Origin: Leptospiraceae bacterium
Lineage (GTDB): Bacteria; Spirochaetota; Leptospiria; Leptospirales; Leptospiraceae
Direction: 5' to 3'
Length of the DNA: 64,000 bases
Assembly (NCBI GenBank): GCA_024233835.1
Contig: JACKPC010000008.1
Location: 1-64,000, forward strand
Shown here: positions 9,857-18,111 of the stretch, one piece after another
How positions within the stretch are numbered: the first letter of the stretch is position 1
How the letters are laid out: each line of letters starts with the position of its first letter
Position numbers and translations under genes: made by a program
Notes under the pieces: generated by a model
What the model was told of the DNA's origin: nothing
Databases searched by the model: none
Seen by the model: only the letters and a program-made list of their open reading frames with translations

Positions 9857-10445
9857 ATGATACTTAAATTGAGTAACTATATTTTCATTATTCTTCTTAA
9901 CATGCCTGAGTCCTCCACAAAAAAACTTTTTATGGATATAGGGATGCTTGAAGAAGCCTTAAGAAATATGTTTCCAAGTGCCAGTTACAAAAGTGACCCG
10001 GAAAGAAAATGTTATAGCTACTTATACATATACTGGAACTTTTACGCAAGGTTAGTGAGGAGAGGAGAATATTATTTCATCGCTGATGATACTGAGTTTA
10101 ATGTGTTTAAGTTGACTGAGAAACATCGAGATAAAATTTACAGAATCGATGATTGTATTATGAAAGACTCTAAAGTGGAACACGATCGAAAATACAATTA
10201 TAAAATCCCAAGGAAATTATCACAAAAGCAAATATATTCTGTTTAATAGAACTGAAGACATGGTAGGTTTGATTAAAGAAGTGTATCTTAAAAAGCGGAT
10301 GTTTATTACTATAAATGTAGAAGATTACCCTCAAAAGCATGGCCCTTCCGATCCCAATCACCAACCTTTCAAAGAATTATTTTTTCGATTAGAGGTCATG
10401 GGAGACGATTATGCCAGAGAACCAGGAAACTGGCGCAAAGAATAA
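9857..10445 (+). pseudogene. Frameshifted immunity gene, IYRIDxC family
   Basis: The first frame (9857-10246) begins with a hydrophobic leader and contains DKIYRIDDC at about residues 95-103, the family signature. A frameshift near 10235 moves the sense to the frame ending at 10445 (TEDMVGLIKEVYLKKR and the tail). The ATG at 9857 has a GGATGAG ribosome-binding site. The next cassette starts 3 bp after the stop. Confidence 0.6.
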
Positions 10446-10448
10446 TTA

Positions 10449-11531
10449 TTGTCCTATAACGAAACAACCGGTATTATAGAAGTCGAGTCTAATAAGCAAA
10501 AGTATGTAAGCTCTGTTGGGGTTTACAACTTTGAAGTGGAAAATACTCACAGCTATTTTGTCGGGGAAAATAGGGTTTGGGTGCATAATTATGAAGAATC
10601 AATACCAACTAAACCTGTTGACTATGAATATAAAAAAAGGGAAATTAGTGAAGTCTTAAATAACTTTAGGAACGCAAAACCTGGAGTTATTAATGGGACT
10701 TTTCAAAAGGTTAAAAACTTTTTATTAAATGGCGAGTTTGTTGAAGATAGGGTCATTAATTATGGAATTGACGAAGAAGAATTATCGGATATTACATTAG
10801 AATCTCATGGGATGACTGCAAAAAAGAATGAAGAAATATTTTTTGAGGGTATTAATAAAATGACAGATTCCCTATGGTTTGATAGTGATGGAGGAAAATT
10901 AAAAGTTTATCGCATGAAAAATGAGAAAGAAACAAAAATCTTATCTGCTTCTTTATTAAATGACGTATTAATAAATCCAAAGTACAAAAACGTATTAAAC
11001 ATAGTAAATGAAGGAGGTTACGGTTCTAAAGTGAACGTAATTGATTCTGATGATATTTCAGCAAAATATAATGGTACTGGCACTGGAGCAAAGATAACTA
11101 TAGATGTAGGTAATTATGATGGAGAAAGATCAGCATTTCATGACCCTATTGCAGTCAAGGATGATGATGGTAAAATTAGATATGAGTATATACCTTTGAT
11201 TGCAACATTAGGGCATGAATTTATACATGCACAACAAGTAAATACTGGTACAAGCCTCCATCCATTTCAAAAAGTTTTAATGAAACATCATTGGTTGGAT
11301 GGAAAATGGGAACCTTCTCTTGTGCCTGTTAATGCAAGCGAACTTCATACTATTTCAAGTTCCACTTCAGAAATAGAAATTTATGGAACTTCTACCAAAA
11401 AGCCAATTCCGTATTTGCATAATAATAAAATAACAGAGAATAGTATTCGCAAGGAACATGGGGTACCTATTAGATTAACTTACCACGATGATAAAAGTGC
11501 ATTAAAAGCTTTAGATGAGTATGAGGAATAA
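10449..11531 (+). CDS. M91-like metallopeptidase toxin with shortened Hint scar
   Basis: A frame of 360 codons. Residues 1-47 are a Hint scar: SYNETTG is joined directly to the last Hint block, which ends VWVHN. The peptidase domain has HEFIH (256-260) and ends ENSIRKEHGVPIRLTY (330-345), the paired motifs of the M91/NleD family. The known enteropathogen member cleaves host MAP kinases; the substrate here is unknown. Only a TTG is available as a start and there is no clear ribosome-binding site, so this looks like a promoterless cassette that would be expressed only if recombined into a full-length toxin gene. The exported partner at 11536 begins before its end. Confidence 0.72.
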   Translation: MSYNETTGIIEVESNKQKYVSSVGVYNFEVENTHSYFVGENRVWVHNYEESIPTKPVDYEYKKREISEVLNNFRNAKPGVINGTFQKVKNFLLNGEFVEDRVINYGIDEEELSDITLESHGMTAKKNEEIFFEGINKMTDSLWFDSDGGKLKVYRMKNEKETKILSASLLNDVLINPKYKNVLNIVNEGGYGSKVNVIDSDDISAKYNGTGTGAKITIDVGNYDGERSAFHDPIAVKDDDGKIRYEYIPLIATLGHEFIHAQQVNTGTSLHPFQKVLMKHHWLDGKWEPSLVPVNASELHTISSSTSEIEIYGTSTKKPIPYLHNNKITENSIRKEHGVPIRLTYHDDKSALKALDEYEE

Positions 11532-11535
11532 AAAA

Positions 11536-12135
11536 ATGAAATATTTTATCTCTCTTTTTATTCTTTTAGATCTTTTTTGTATGCCATGTGTAGAGAAATA
11601 TTATGAAAATAAGATAGTAGGAAAAGATTTATCCTGTTACCTTAAAACAGATGATAGAGAATTCGCAAGAATAATCTCATATTTTTTCTATCCAGAATCA
11701 CTTTATCACAAAGAATTTGATTTTAAAATAACTTTGTTTAAAAATACTCATCACATTAAGGTACATGACACCATGAACAAGAGATTAAAGAATACATTTT
11801 TAAAAAATAAAGATGTTATCATAAAAATTGATAATTGTCCTGGAGCTTTTGATGCTCAACGCAAAGAGTTGCTCCAATATAATTATTTACCAAAAGCATA
11901 TTTTCTCATTTTTAAACCTCCACATGAATTAGTTGATAAAATTGAAAAAGTAGTGATTAAAAGAGATGGAGAATATTCTACTATTAATATAAAAGAGTAT
12001 GCAAGTTCTCAACCTATTACCTCACGAGAAGATTTATGGCCAGAGGTAAATAAAGAATTCGATTCTTATTCTGAAGATAGAATAAAGAAAAGGGTAAAAT
12101 TTTTTAAAATTTATTTTGAATTACCGGAATATTAA
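11536..12135 (+). CDS. Exported putative immunity protein, IYRIDxC family
   Basis: About 199 residues from the ATG at 11536, chosen over the in-frame ATGs at 11515 and 11521 because GAGGAA lies 7-8 bases ahead of it. The N-terminus is hydrophobic with Cys near residue 15 (LDLFCMPC), so it may be a lipoprotein. FLKNKDVIIKIDNC corresponds to the family signature, and EKVVIKRDGEY to the later block. It lacks the C-terminal IFFFWEWGD block of the other members, being the most divergent one. It overlaps or abuts the M91-like toxin at 10449. Confidence 0.6.
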   Translation: MKYFISLFILLDLFCMPCVEKYYENKIVGKDLSCYLKTDDREFARIISYFFYPESLYHKEFDFKITLFKNTHHIKVHDTMNKRLKNTFLKNKDVIIKIDNCPGAFDAQRKELLQYNYLPKAYFLIFKPPHELVDKIEKVVIKRDGEYSTINIKEYASSQPITSREDLWPEVNKEFDSYSEDRIKKRVKFFKIYFELPEY

Positions 12136-12161
12136 TCGAAGATATACAAATTGGGGATTTA

Positions 12162-13538
12162 GTGCTGTCCTATAACGAAAAAACCGGTGAAAGAGAGTTT
12201 AAGAGAGTAACTAATACTTTTGTAAGACAAGCTGATGTAATTTATACAATTAGCTATGAAGATGGAAGTGTTTTTGAAACAACCTGGAATCACCCTTTCT
12301 ATATTGAAAACAGGGGCTGGACGGAAGCCAAAGATATTCTTGCTGGCAATAAGTTAATCACTTCAACCGGTATTATAGAAGTCGAGTCTAATAAGCAGAA
12401 GTATGTAAGCTCTGTTGGGGTTTACAACTTTGAAGTGGAAAATACTCACAGCTATTTTGTCGGGGAAAATAGGGTTTGGGTACATAATTATGAGAAGGAT
12501 AAAATTACATTGAATAAATTAGAAACTGCTCTAACTGATATCAGAAAATATAAAGAACTGAGTAAAGGCTCTTTAGGAAGGTATATCTCTTGTGCTTTAG
12601 GTATTTATTCAATAAAAGTATGTAAAGATACAAGTGATAATATAGATAGTGCCGAAAAAATTATGAACAGTTCAATTGATGATATAAATATGCCTCTGAT
12701 TGAAAGCTTGAAGTTCTGGAAATCAGATGAAAGTAAAATAATGGATATACTCAATGAAAATTACATCAATTCAAAAAATATTGAAGCTGCGAAAGGTATG
12801 TTTATGCTTAATAAGGATCCTGAAAAAATTACACAATATGAGAAAGATATAAATTCGTTATCTAAAGATAAGAAAATTCAATTCAAAGTTGATAGAGAAA
12901 CAGGAGAAGTTAAAGCAATTATTAAAGATGGCGTAAACTTAGATGAATTATATAAGACTACAGATACAGGAAATAAAATATTGATTGATATGATAAGAAC
13001 TCAGGAGAAACAAAAGTCAGGTTTAACAACTTTTGTATATGATGAAATGGGTAAAACACAAGCTGTACCAATAAAAGATAATGGAGAAGTTAGAATTTCT
13101 GTCAGTAATAATCAACTAAATACAGAAAAATTTGAGTATGAGTATATTCAAAATGTTAAAGATAAAGATGGAAACGTTATTCATCGTAAAGGTGAAGTAA
13201 TAGAGAAAAACCCGGAAAGAAAATATGCTGTAGCACATGAGGTAGTTCATGCGAATATTATAAATTCCGGAAAACAATCCCAATATCAAAATAATCAAAT
13301 AGGTGATGATAAAAAAGCATTACCCGTATACAATCTGACTTCAGATGGAAAAATTGAAAAAGTAAATGACCTTGAAGAATTATTACTGGTGGGAATTCCT
13401 GCATATCAAAAGGTAACTAAGAACGGAAAAGAAACTTATATACAGATTAAGGGTAAAGATATTGAAACAAATATCAATAAACTTCGAAGGGAAGATGGAC
13501 TTTCTATAAAAAGGAGAAAGTATAAAAATGTTGATTAG
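12162..13538 (+). CDS. Hint (5'-truncated) plus M91-like metallopeptidase toxin
   Basis: 458 codons from GTG. The Hint lacks its Cys block and begins in frame at IEDIQIGDLVLSYNEK, immediately behind the preceding gene's stop codon. It keeps TTWNHPFYIENRGW and ends VHN at 107-109. The toxin has a helical middle, a DRETGEVK segment shared with other copies, HEVVH at 359-363, and a tail NINKLRREDGLSIKRR matching the M91 ENxxRxExG motif loosely. No convincing ribosome-binding site precedes it. The last 11 bases overlap the next gene, a likely immunity partner. Confidence 0.7.
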   Translation: MLSYNEKTGEREFKRVTNTFVRQADVIYTISYEDGSVFETTWNHPFYIENRGWTEAKDILAGNKLITSTGIIEVESNKQKYVSSVGVYNFEVENTHSYFVGENRVWVHNYEKDKITLNKLETALTDIRKYKELSKGSLGRYISCALGIYSIKVCKDTSDNIDSAEKIMNSSIDDINMPLIESLKFWKSDESKIMDILNENYINSKNIEAAKGMFMLNKDPEKITQYEKDINSLSKDKKIQFKVDRETGEVKAIIKDGVNLDELYKTTDTGNKILIDMIRTQEKQKSGLTTFVYDEMGKTQAVPIKDNGEVRISVSNNQLNTEKFEYEYIQNVKDKDGNVIHRKGEVIEKNPERKYAVAHEVVHANIINSGKQSQYQNNQIGDDKKALPVYNLTSDGKIEKVNDLEELLLVGIPAYQKVTKNGKETYIQIKGKDIETNINKLRREDGLSIKRRKYKNVD

Positions 13539-14088
13539 ATATCTAATAGTGACAATTCTCTTTTCTATCATTCATAGCATTTCAATTTTTGCTGAATCCA
13601 ATAGATGCAGGCTTGTTAAAGCTTGTTATATAGTATTTTATAATAATGAGAAATACCACAAACTGGACAGGCATGATTTTGGTATTTATGGAGTACGTTC
13701 AGGAGTAAGAATTATATATCCAAATGATGGAGTTGGAGAATATTTTGAAGTTAAAGGATTTAAAAGACACTCTTTTTTAAAAGATGGAGATAAAATTTAT
13801 CGTATTGATGAGTGTAGGCCCAAAAATGATCCGGGTGGAGTGGTTGGATGCGGAAAGATAATTGATAAACATTATTATCCAAAACAATACTATTTGTTTT
13901 CCGCACCTCTTGAATATATAGTAAAACATATCAGGGAAGTTGAAATTGAGCGAAATGGAACTCGTATTATCATTCAAACTGAAAAGGTATTGGAAGAAAA
14001 AAAAGTGAAAGATAGAGAGGAAGAAATCCAAAACCGTAATATTCTCCGTAAGATATTCTTCTTCTGGGAATGGGGTGATTATTTTTAG
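13528..14088 (+). CDS. Exported putative immunity protein, IYRIDxC family
   Basis: 186 residues with a signal peptide (hydrophobic residues 4-20, cleavage likely after FAE or nearby). Contains HSFLKDGDKIYRIDEC (about 82-97), YYLFSAPLEYIVKHIREVEI and the conserved C-terminal LRKIFFFWEWGDYF. It overlaps the toxin frame by 11 bp, with an AGGAG ribosome-binding site inside the toxin's last codons. Closest in the window to the protein at 265-777. Role as the toxin's immunity partner is inferred. Confidence 0.7.
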   Translation: MLIRYLIVTILFSIIHSISIFAESNRCRLVKACYIVFYNNEKYHKLDRHDFGIYGVRSGVRIIYPNDGVGEYFEVKGFKRHSFLKDGDKIYRIDECRPKNDPGGVVGCGKIIDKHYYPKQYYLFSAPLEYIVKHIREVEIERNGTRIIIQTEKVLEEKKVKDREEEIQNRNILRKIFFFWEWGDYF

Positions 14089-14091
14089 GTA

Positions 14092-15351
14092 ATGGACTGT
14101 TCTCCTGACCGGTGGTTTAAACCATCGGTCAAAGGCAGTGTGAAAAGAGGCTATAACGGGATAGCTTACATCCGGTTACTGAGCAAGCGAAGCGCGTCGA
14201 AGTACGCGGACGGCAGTTCTATGGAGATACTGTCTGTGGAACAGGAATACAGAGATGAGTTGGTATATAACTTCGAGGTGGAAGACAACCACACCTACTT
14301 TGTGACAGAAAACGCGGTGCTGGTGCATAATTATGAGAAGGGCTTGAGTCGGGACTCTTTAGTGGAAGCAATAGATTATTTGCAAGGTCTTCAACGTGGA
14401 AATTTACCACATGAAGATTATGAAAAAACCTTAAAAAACATGCTTAAGGAAAGTAATCAAGAACATCTGCTTGAAACTAGTCTTATTGGAAAAATAAAAT
14501 ATGCGGAAACAATAAAAAAACTTGATGATTATATAGGGAAAAGTTTCTTTCCCTTACCGCAAGATGATAAAACTGGAGTATTTATTGAAAATCGTTCAGA
14601 AGAAGAGTATAAAAAAATTCAGGACGCTTACTCTGCGTTTTCAAAAGATGGAAAAGTTAAAGTATCGATTGATTCAAATACAGGAGAAATGAAGATTGAA
14701 ACACAAGAAGGATACGACAAGAATGATCCAGGAAATAAAATGTTATTAAAGCTTAAAGAGGTTTCTTCGAAAAAGACTATATCTCTAAGTTACGGAACTC
14801 ATTCAAGTCTTTATATTGATAGAGGAAAAGCAATGAGCAGACCATCAGAAACAACAGCCAGACCGTATGACGAGAAAGCTGCGATAGATGGATCTGGTAC
14901 AAGCACATTAATAAAATTAGACCCACAAAGTGTAAATGATACAATGAATCTTTACTATACAGAGGATACAACAGACAGCAATGGTATCTTTCATAAAAAA
15001 GGTGAACCAACTACTGGGAATTATAGTTTAGACACACTACTTTATCATGAAACAGCACATGCAATACTAAATGCCATGGGTGCAAGTAAAGCAAATCAAC
15101 AGCAAAACACTTTTTTTAGAGTAGTAGATAAGGAAAAACAAACATTTGGAAACTCGCTCACCCTTGAGGAAGTGAAAGTGGAAAATACAAAAGATGAATT
15201 GTATGTAAAAGAAACAAAAATTATTAATGGCATAAAAGTTGATACTTATAGACCAGCAAAGAAAGAAGAATTGCAAATGAAGCTACCGTTTCCAACCGTT
15301 TGTGAATATTTAAAAAGTAAAGGAAGTAAAACATGCAGATTAAGTTATTAA
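14092..15351 (+). CDS. Hint tail plus HExxH metallopeptidase toxin
   Basis: 419 codons. The first 80 residues are the shared hairpin-containing Hint tail (RGYNGIAYIRLLSKRSASKY, then MEILSVEQEYRDEL, then VLVHN at 76-80). The toxin domain has a helical start, DGKVKVSIDSNTGEMK as in the dead copy at 829-2090, and HETAH at 319-323. The C-terminal tail is Lys-rich and only weakly like the M91 ending. The apparent ATG start sits in the boundary sequence and has no strong ribosome-binding site; expression may need an upstream fusion. The next gene overlaps it by 19 bp. Confidence 0.68.
   Translation: MDCSPDRWFKPSVKGSVKRGYNGIAYIRLLSKRSASKYADGSSMEILSVEQEYRDELVYNFEVEDNHTYFVTENAVLVHNYEKGLSRDSLVEAIDYLQGLQRGNLPHEDYEKTLKNMLKESNQEHLLETSLIGKIKYAETIKKLDDYIGKSFFPLPQDDKTGVFIENRSEEEYKKIQDAYSAFSKDGKVKVSIDSNTGEMKIETQEGYDKNDPGNKMLLKLKEVSSKKTISLSYGTHSSLYIDRGKAMSRPSETTARPYDEKAAIDGSGTSTLIKLDPQSVNDTMNLYYTEDTTDSNGIFHKKGEPTTGNYSLDTLLYHETAHAILNAMGASKANQQQNTFFRVVDKEKQTFGNSLTLEEVKVENTKDELYVKETKIINGIKVDTYRPAKKEELQMKLPFPTVCEYLKSKGSKTCRLSY
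14107..14130 (+). repeat. 24-nt palindromic hairpin at cassette boundary
   Basis: GACCG pairs with CGGTC, then one G-T position, then TGGTTT with AAACCA. It lies between the immunity stop and the next Hint tail. Near-identical copies are at 15939-15962 and 16344-16367, and a damaged copy begins at 796. Confidence 0.7.
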
Positions 15352-15920
15352 TGAGTTTTTTTATATATCTTTTATCTTACACATATATATTATCAGATGA
15401 GAAGAAATGTAATTATTCTAATCCTGCTTATAATATGTGTTTTAAAATAGAGCAGTGTTTTATTAAAATGAAGATAAATAAACATGCACACTACCACGAT
15501 GCATTTTATAAATGGGGGATGGGAGGATCTAATGGCTTAAACTATAATTCACAGAAAGAACCCTATTATTGGATAATAAACCAGGTTCCGGAATCTCATA
15601 GATTTTTACTTCAAGCCGGTGACTGGATATACTGGATTGATGAATGTAATCCTTATATACAAAATAGACTTGAAGATGATATGACTAGAAAACAGTATGC
15701 GGAACACGTGCCCCTTATAGACACCTTAGCTCTATTTCTTTTTACTGCATTTCAAAACATTGATACAATTGTTGTTGGGCGATTGGTCAATGGAGAACGG
15801 GTTCGTATGACACTCAATATGAAAGAGTTATTCCGAAAAGATTTAAAAGAAAAAGAAATCCAAAATCGTCACATCCTCCGTAAGATATTTTTCTTCTGGG
15901 AATGGGGAGATTATTTTTAG
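15333..15920 (+). CDS. Exported putative immunity protein, IYRIDxC family
   Basis: 195 residues with a signal peptide (hydrophobic residues 3-18). Carries RFLLQAGDWIYWIDEC, a variant of the family signature with two Trp substitutions, and the conserved C-terminal LRKIFFFWEWGDYF. It overlaps the preceding toxin by 19 bp. The middle differs from the proteins at 265 and 13528, as expected if each member is matched to a different toxin. Confidence 0.68.
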   Translation: MQIKLLMSFFIYLLSYTYILSDEKKCNYSNPAYNMCFKIEQCFIKMKINKHAHYHDAFYKWGMGGSNGLNYNSQKEPYYWIINQVPESHRFLLQAGDWIYWIDECNPYIQNRLEDDMTRKQYAEHVPLIDTLALFLFTAFQNIDTIVVGRLVNGERVRMTLNMKELFRKDLKEKEIQNRHILRKIFFFWEWGDYF

Positions 15921-15938
15921 GTAATGGACTGTTCTCCT

Positions 15939-15962
15939 GACCGGTGGTTTGAACCATCGGTC
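15939..15962 (+). repeat. 24-nt palindromic hairpin at cassette boundary
   Basis: Second intact copy of the boundary hairpin (TGGTTT/GAACCA inner arms, GACCG/CGGTC outer arms), 18 bp after the immunity stop. Here it is followed not by a Hint tail but, after about 45 bp, by a MORN gene fragment, so a cassette has been lost or replaced at this point. Confidence 0.68.
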
Positions 15963-16008
15963 AGAGGCAGTGTGAAAAACCATCAGGCTCGGGGAAAATA
16001 TAAAACAT

Positions 16009-16102
16009 GAAAAAACGATTCCATAAGCTAATCCTTATCTTCTTTCTCCTTTTTGGAGCCATATTTATCCTCGCAGTAGTGCTACAAAACCCGAAGGGAA
16101 AC
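16009..16102 (+). pseudogene. 5' fragment of the exported MORN gene
   Basis: It begins with ATGAAAAAACGATTCCATAA and encodes the signal/anchor segment (LILIFFLLFGAIFILAVVL) and QNPKGNCVQGG, then stops matching the full gene at 18615. What follows is about 65 bp of other sequence and the CCGG hairpin that normally lies behind the MORN gene, so an internal deletion removed the repeats. Confidence 0.65.
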
Positions 16103-16166
16103 TGCGTGCAGGGTGGTTCGTAATTGACAATCGATAATGAAGAATGGAAAATGTGAAAAACGCAGA

Positions 16167-16184
16167 CCGGTCCTTCAGGACCGG
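16167..16184. repeat. CCGG-type hairpin
   Basis: CCGGTCC and GGACCGG form a perfect 7-bp stem with a TTCA loop, followed directly by GCAAATTGGGGATTT, the start of Hint coding sequence. The same hairpin plus GCAAATTGA lies behind the MORN gene at 19014-19031, so the fusion point is the shared GCAAATTG. Confidence 0.6.
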
Positions 16185-16322
16185 GCAAATTGGGGATTTA
16201 GTGCTGTCCTATAACGAAAAAACCGGGGAAATAGAATACAAGCCCGTGACACAGCTTTTCCGTAACGAGGTGAAGACCATCTTTAAGCTCACCTATGCTA
16301 ATGGAAAGATAGTCGAAACCAC

Positions 16323-17657
16323 ATGGAACCACCCTTTCCTCGTGACTGGTGGTTTAAATCATCAGTCAAAGGCAGTGTGGAAAGAGGCTATAACGGGATA
16401 GCTTACATCCGGTTACTGAGCAAGCGAAGCGCGTCGAAGTATGCGGATGGTAACTCTATGGAGATACTGTCTGTGGAGCAGGAATACAGAGATGAGCTGG
16501 TTTACAACTTCGAGGTGGAAGATAACCACACCTACTTCGTGACAGAAAACGCGGTGCTGGTGCATAATTATGATAAAGAGAATTTGTCATATAACCCAGA
16601 AACAACTTTTTTTGAAGGAATTGGAGAACGAGTTAATAACCTATTTAGTGGTAAAGGTTTTAAAACGGATAACAATTTAATAGAGGAAGACATCACGGCA
16701 AAGGGTGATTTTAAAGGAATAAAAGCGGAAATTGATGCAAAATTAAAGTATCAAATGCCTTTAACGGAAGCAGAAAATGACTATCTTAATAAAAATAAGC
16801 AAATAAGTGATTTACAATCAAAAGAAAACTTAAGTAAAGAAGAAAAGGATAAACTAAAAGATTTAAAAGATCAGCTTGAAGCAAAAGAGTTAGGACACAG
16901 CCTAACTATGTTTGAAAGATGGAAAGAAGAAGGAAGAGATGAAGTTCCATTAACACCTTTTATTAAAAATGTTCTTCAAAAACAATTTGAAGGATTGGTT
17001 GACTTGGATGAAATAAGGATAAAGAATAATAACAATACGTTATATGAAATAATTAGAAATAAATTTTATGGAAAAAGTTCTATAGCTTTTGTAGATTTGT
17101 TAAATAGTGAGAATATCATATATGCAAATAATGGTGCTGAGCTTTTCAATGAGTCAAACAATTTACCCGGAGGTATTGACCAGTTCAATATAAAAGCATC
17201 AGGTTTAACAGGAAAAAGTGGGTTAATGAGTATTGCTCATGAATTAGGACATATTGCACAGCTAAAGTTATTTAGAGAAAAATATGGATATTCAAAAGGA
17301 ATAGAGTATATGAATAAAAGGAGAGATGAAGAGGAAAAATTAGGAAAAAAGGCATATATATCGAATGACGAAGGCACTGCATATTTCAAAGCAGATAAAT
17401 ATGGATTAGTGTTAAAACCTTTATCGAGTGAGAGCAATTTTATCAATAAGACGATGAATGAAAGATTAATCAGTGATAAGCTTTACGGTGAGGATTTATT
17501 CGGTAGGAAACTTCCAGATAGCAACAATAATGCAAAAGCTACATTAGATCTATATGCTGATGTAGCAGGATATATAGGTAACGAATTAATGCAAAAAAAG
17601 GTAATTAACAGTAAATATATCTTCGTAGAAAATGGCAGATTAAGGACAAGGAAGTGA
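16323..17657 (+). CDS. Hint tail plus HELGH metallopeptidase toxin
   Basis: 444 codons. Residues ~17-82 are the hairpin-type Hint tail ending VLVHN (82). The toxin domain is long and helical, with a coiled-coil-like Lys/Glu stretch (about 135-185) and HELGH at 306-310 followed by AQLKLFREKYGY. The catalytic motif is of zincin type. The tail motif of M91 is not evident, so it may be another zincin family. Two small exported proteins follow, the first overlapping by 4 bp (GTGA). As with the sister cassettes, no good translation start is visible. Confidence 0.66.
   Translation: MEPPFPRDWWFKSSVKGSVERGYNGIAYIRLLSKRSASKYADGNSMEILSVEQEYRDELVYNFEVEDNHTYFVTENAVLVHNYDKENLSYNPETTFFEGIGERVNNLFSGKGFKTDNNLIEEDITAKGDFKGIKAEIDAKLKYQMPLTEAENDYLNKNKQISDLQSKENLSKEEKDKLKDLKDQLEAKELGHSLTMFERWKEEGRDEVPLTPFIKNVLQKQFEGLVDLDEIRIKNNNNTLYEIIRNKFYGKSSIAFVDLLNSENIIYANNGAELFNESNNLPGGIDQFNIKASGLTGKSGLMSIAHELGHIAQLKLFREKYGYSKGIEYMNKRRDEEEKLGKKAYISNDEGTAYFKADKYGLVLKPLSSESNFINKTMNERLISDKLYGEDLFGRKLPDSNNNAKATLDLYADVAGYIGNELMQKKVINSKYIFVENGRLRTRK
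16344..16367 (+). repeat. 24-nt palindromic hairpin inside Hint sequence
   Basis: Copy of the boundary hairpin with outer arms GACTG/CAGTC instead of GACCG/CGGTC, so both arms changed together. Here it is inside the Hint frame, just after the WNHPFLV block. It marks the 5' end of the sequence shared by the Hint tails at 796 and 14107. Confidence 0.65.
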
Positions 17658-18091
17658 AATTGTTTCGATTAATTCAATACTGTTTAATATTTAGTTGTAT
17701 TGCAGTAGCTCAATGCAGAAGCAATATGTTTAACTTTATAGAAAAGGATTCTGTGGTTATTAGAAGTGAAATCAAAGATGACTTCAGGGTATTTATTTTT
17801 TATCATAGTGGTTCAATGGAACCATATACTTCTAAAGCTAATGTTGATGTTGATATGGAAGATGCTATAACTAAAGAGAAGATGTGGCATTCTACTGGTT
17901 TAAAATTAACTAATCGGGGAATATTATATTATGGTAAACTTAATTACAGATATTGTATGCATCAGGAAGTTAAGTTTACAGATGTAACTTTTAATTATTA
18001 TAATAGAGAGTGTATCAAGCCTAAGAAATTAGTAAAAGGTAGGAAATATATTCTAAGCGGGAATTTTCCTGATTTTACATTCGTTCATTAA
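17654..18091 (+). CDS. Small exported protein, putative immunity (first of pair)
   Basis: 145 residues from a GTG that overlaps the toxin stop. The signal peptide is short with Cys at about 21 (AVAQCRS), possibly a lipoprotein. The C-terminal half resembles the next protein: GILYYGKLNYRYCMHQE corresponds to GDIKYGIKNLDYCNQE, and KLVKGRKYIL to PLVKGNEYRL, each ending in His. It does not belong to the IYRIDxC family, which fits the divergent toxin. No named family recognised. Confidence 0.6.
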   Translation: MKLFRLIQYCLIFSCIAVAQCRSNMFNFIEKDSVVIRSEIKDDFRVFIFYHSGSMEPYTSKANVDVDMEDAITKEKMWHSTGLKLTNRGILYYGKLNYRYCMHQEVKFTDVTFNYYNRECIKPKKLVKGRKYILSGNFPDFTFVH

Positions 18092-18111
18092 CATTATGGA
18101 GTCCCTATAAT

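Larger units (their letters stand above)
16144..16401 (+). pseudogene. N-terminal half of a Hint domain, interrupted
   Basis: The frame reads GQIGDLVLSYNEKTGEIEYK and TTWNHPFLVTGG, then continues through the inserted hairpin sequence and stops at TAG (16399-16401). The Cys block is missing: the Hint begins fused to the CCGG hairpin at 16184. The Hint type differs from that at 5233 (IEYKPVTQLFRNEVKTIFKL instead of REFKRVTNTFVRQADVIYTI). The C-terminal Hint half lies in another frame (gene at 16323), so an intact Hint protein cannot be made without a frameshift. Confidence 0.62.
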
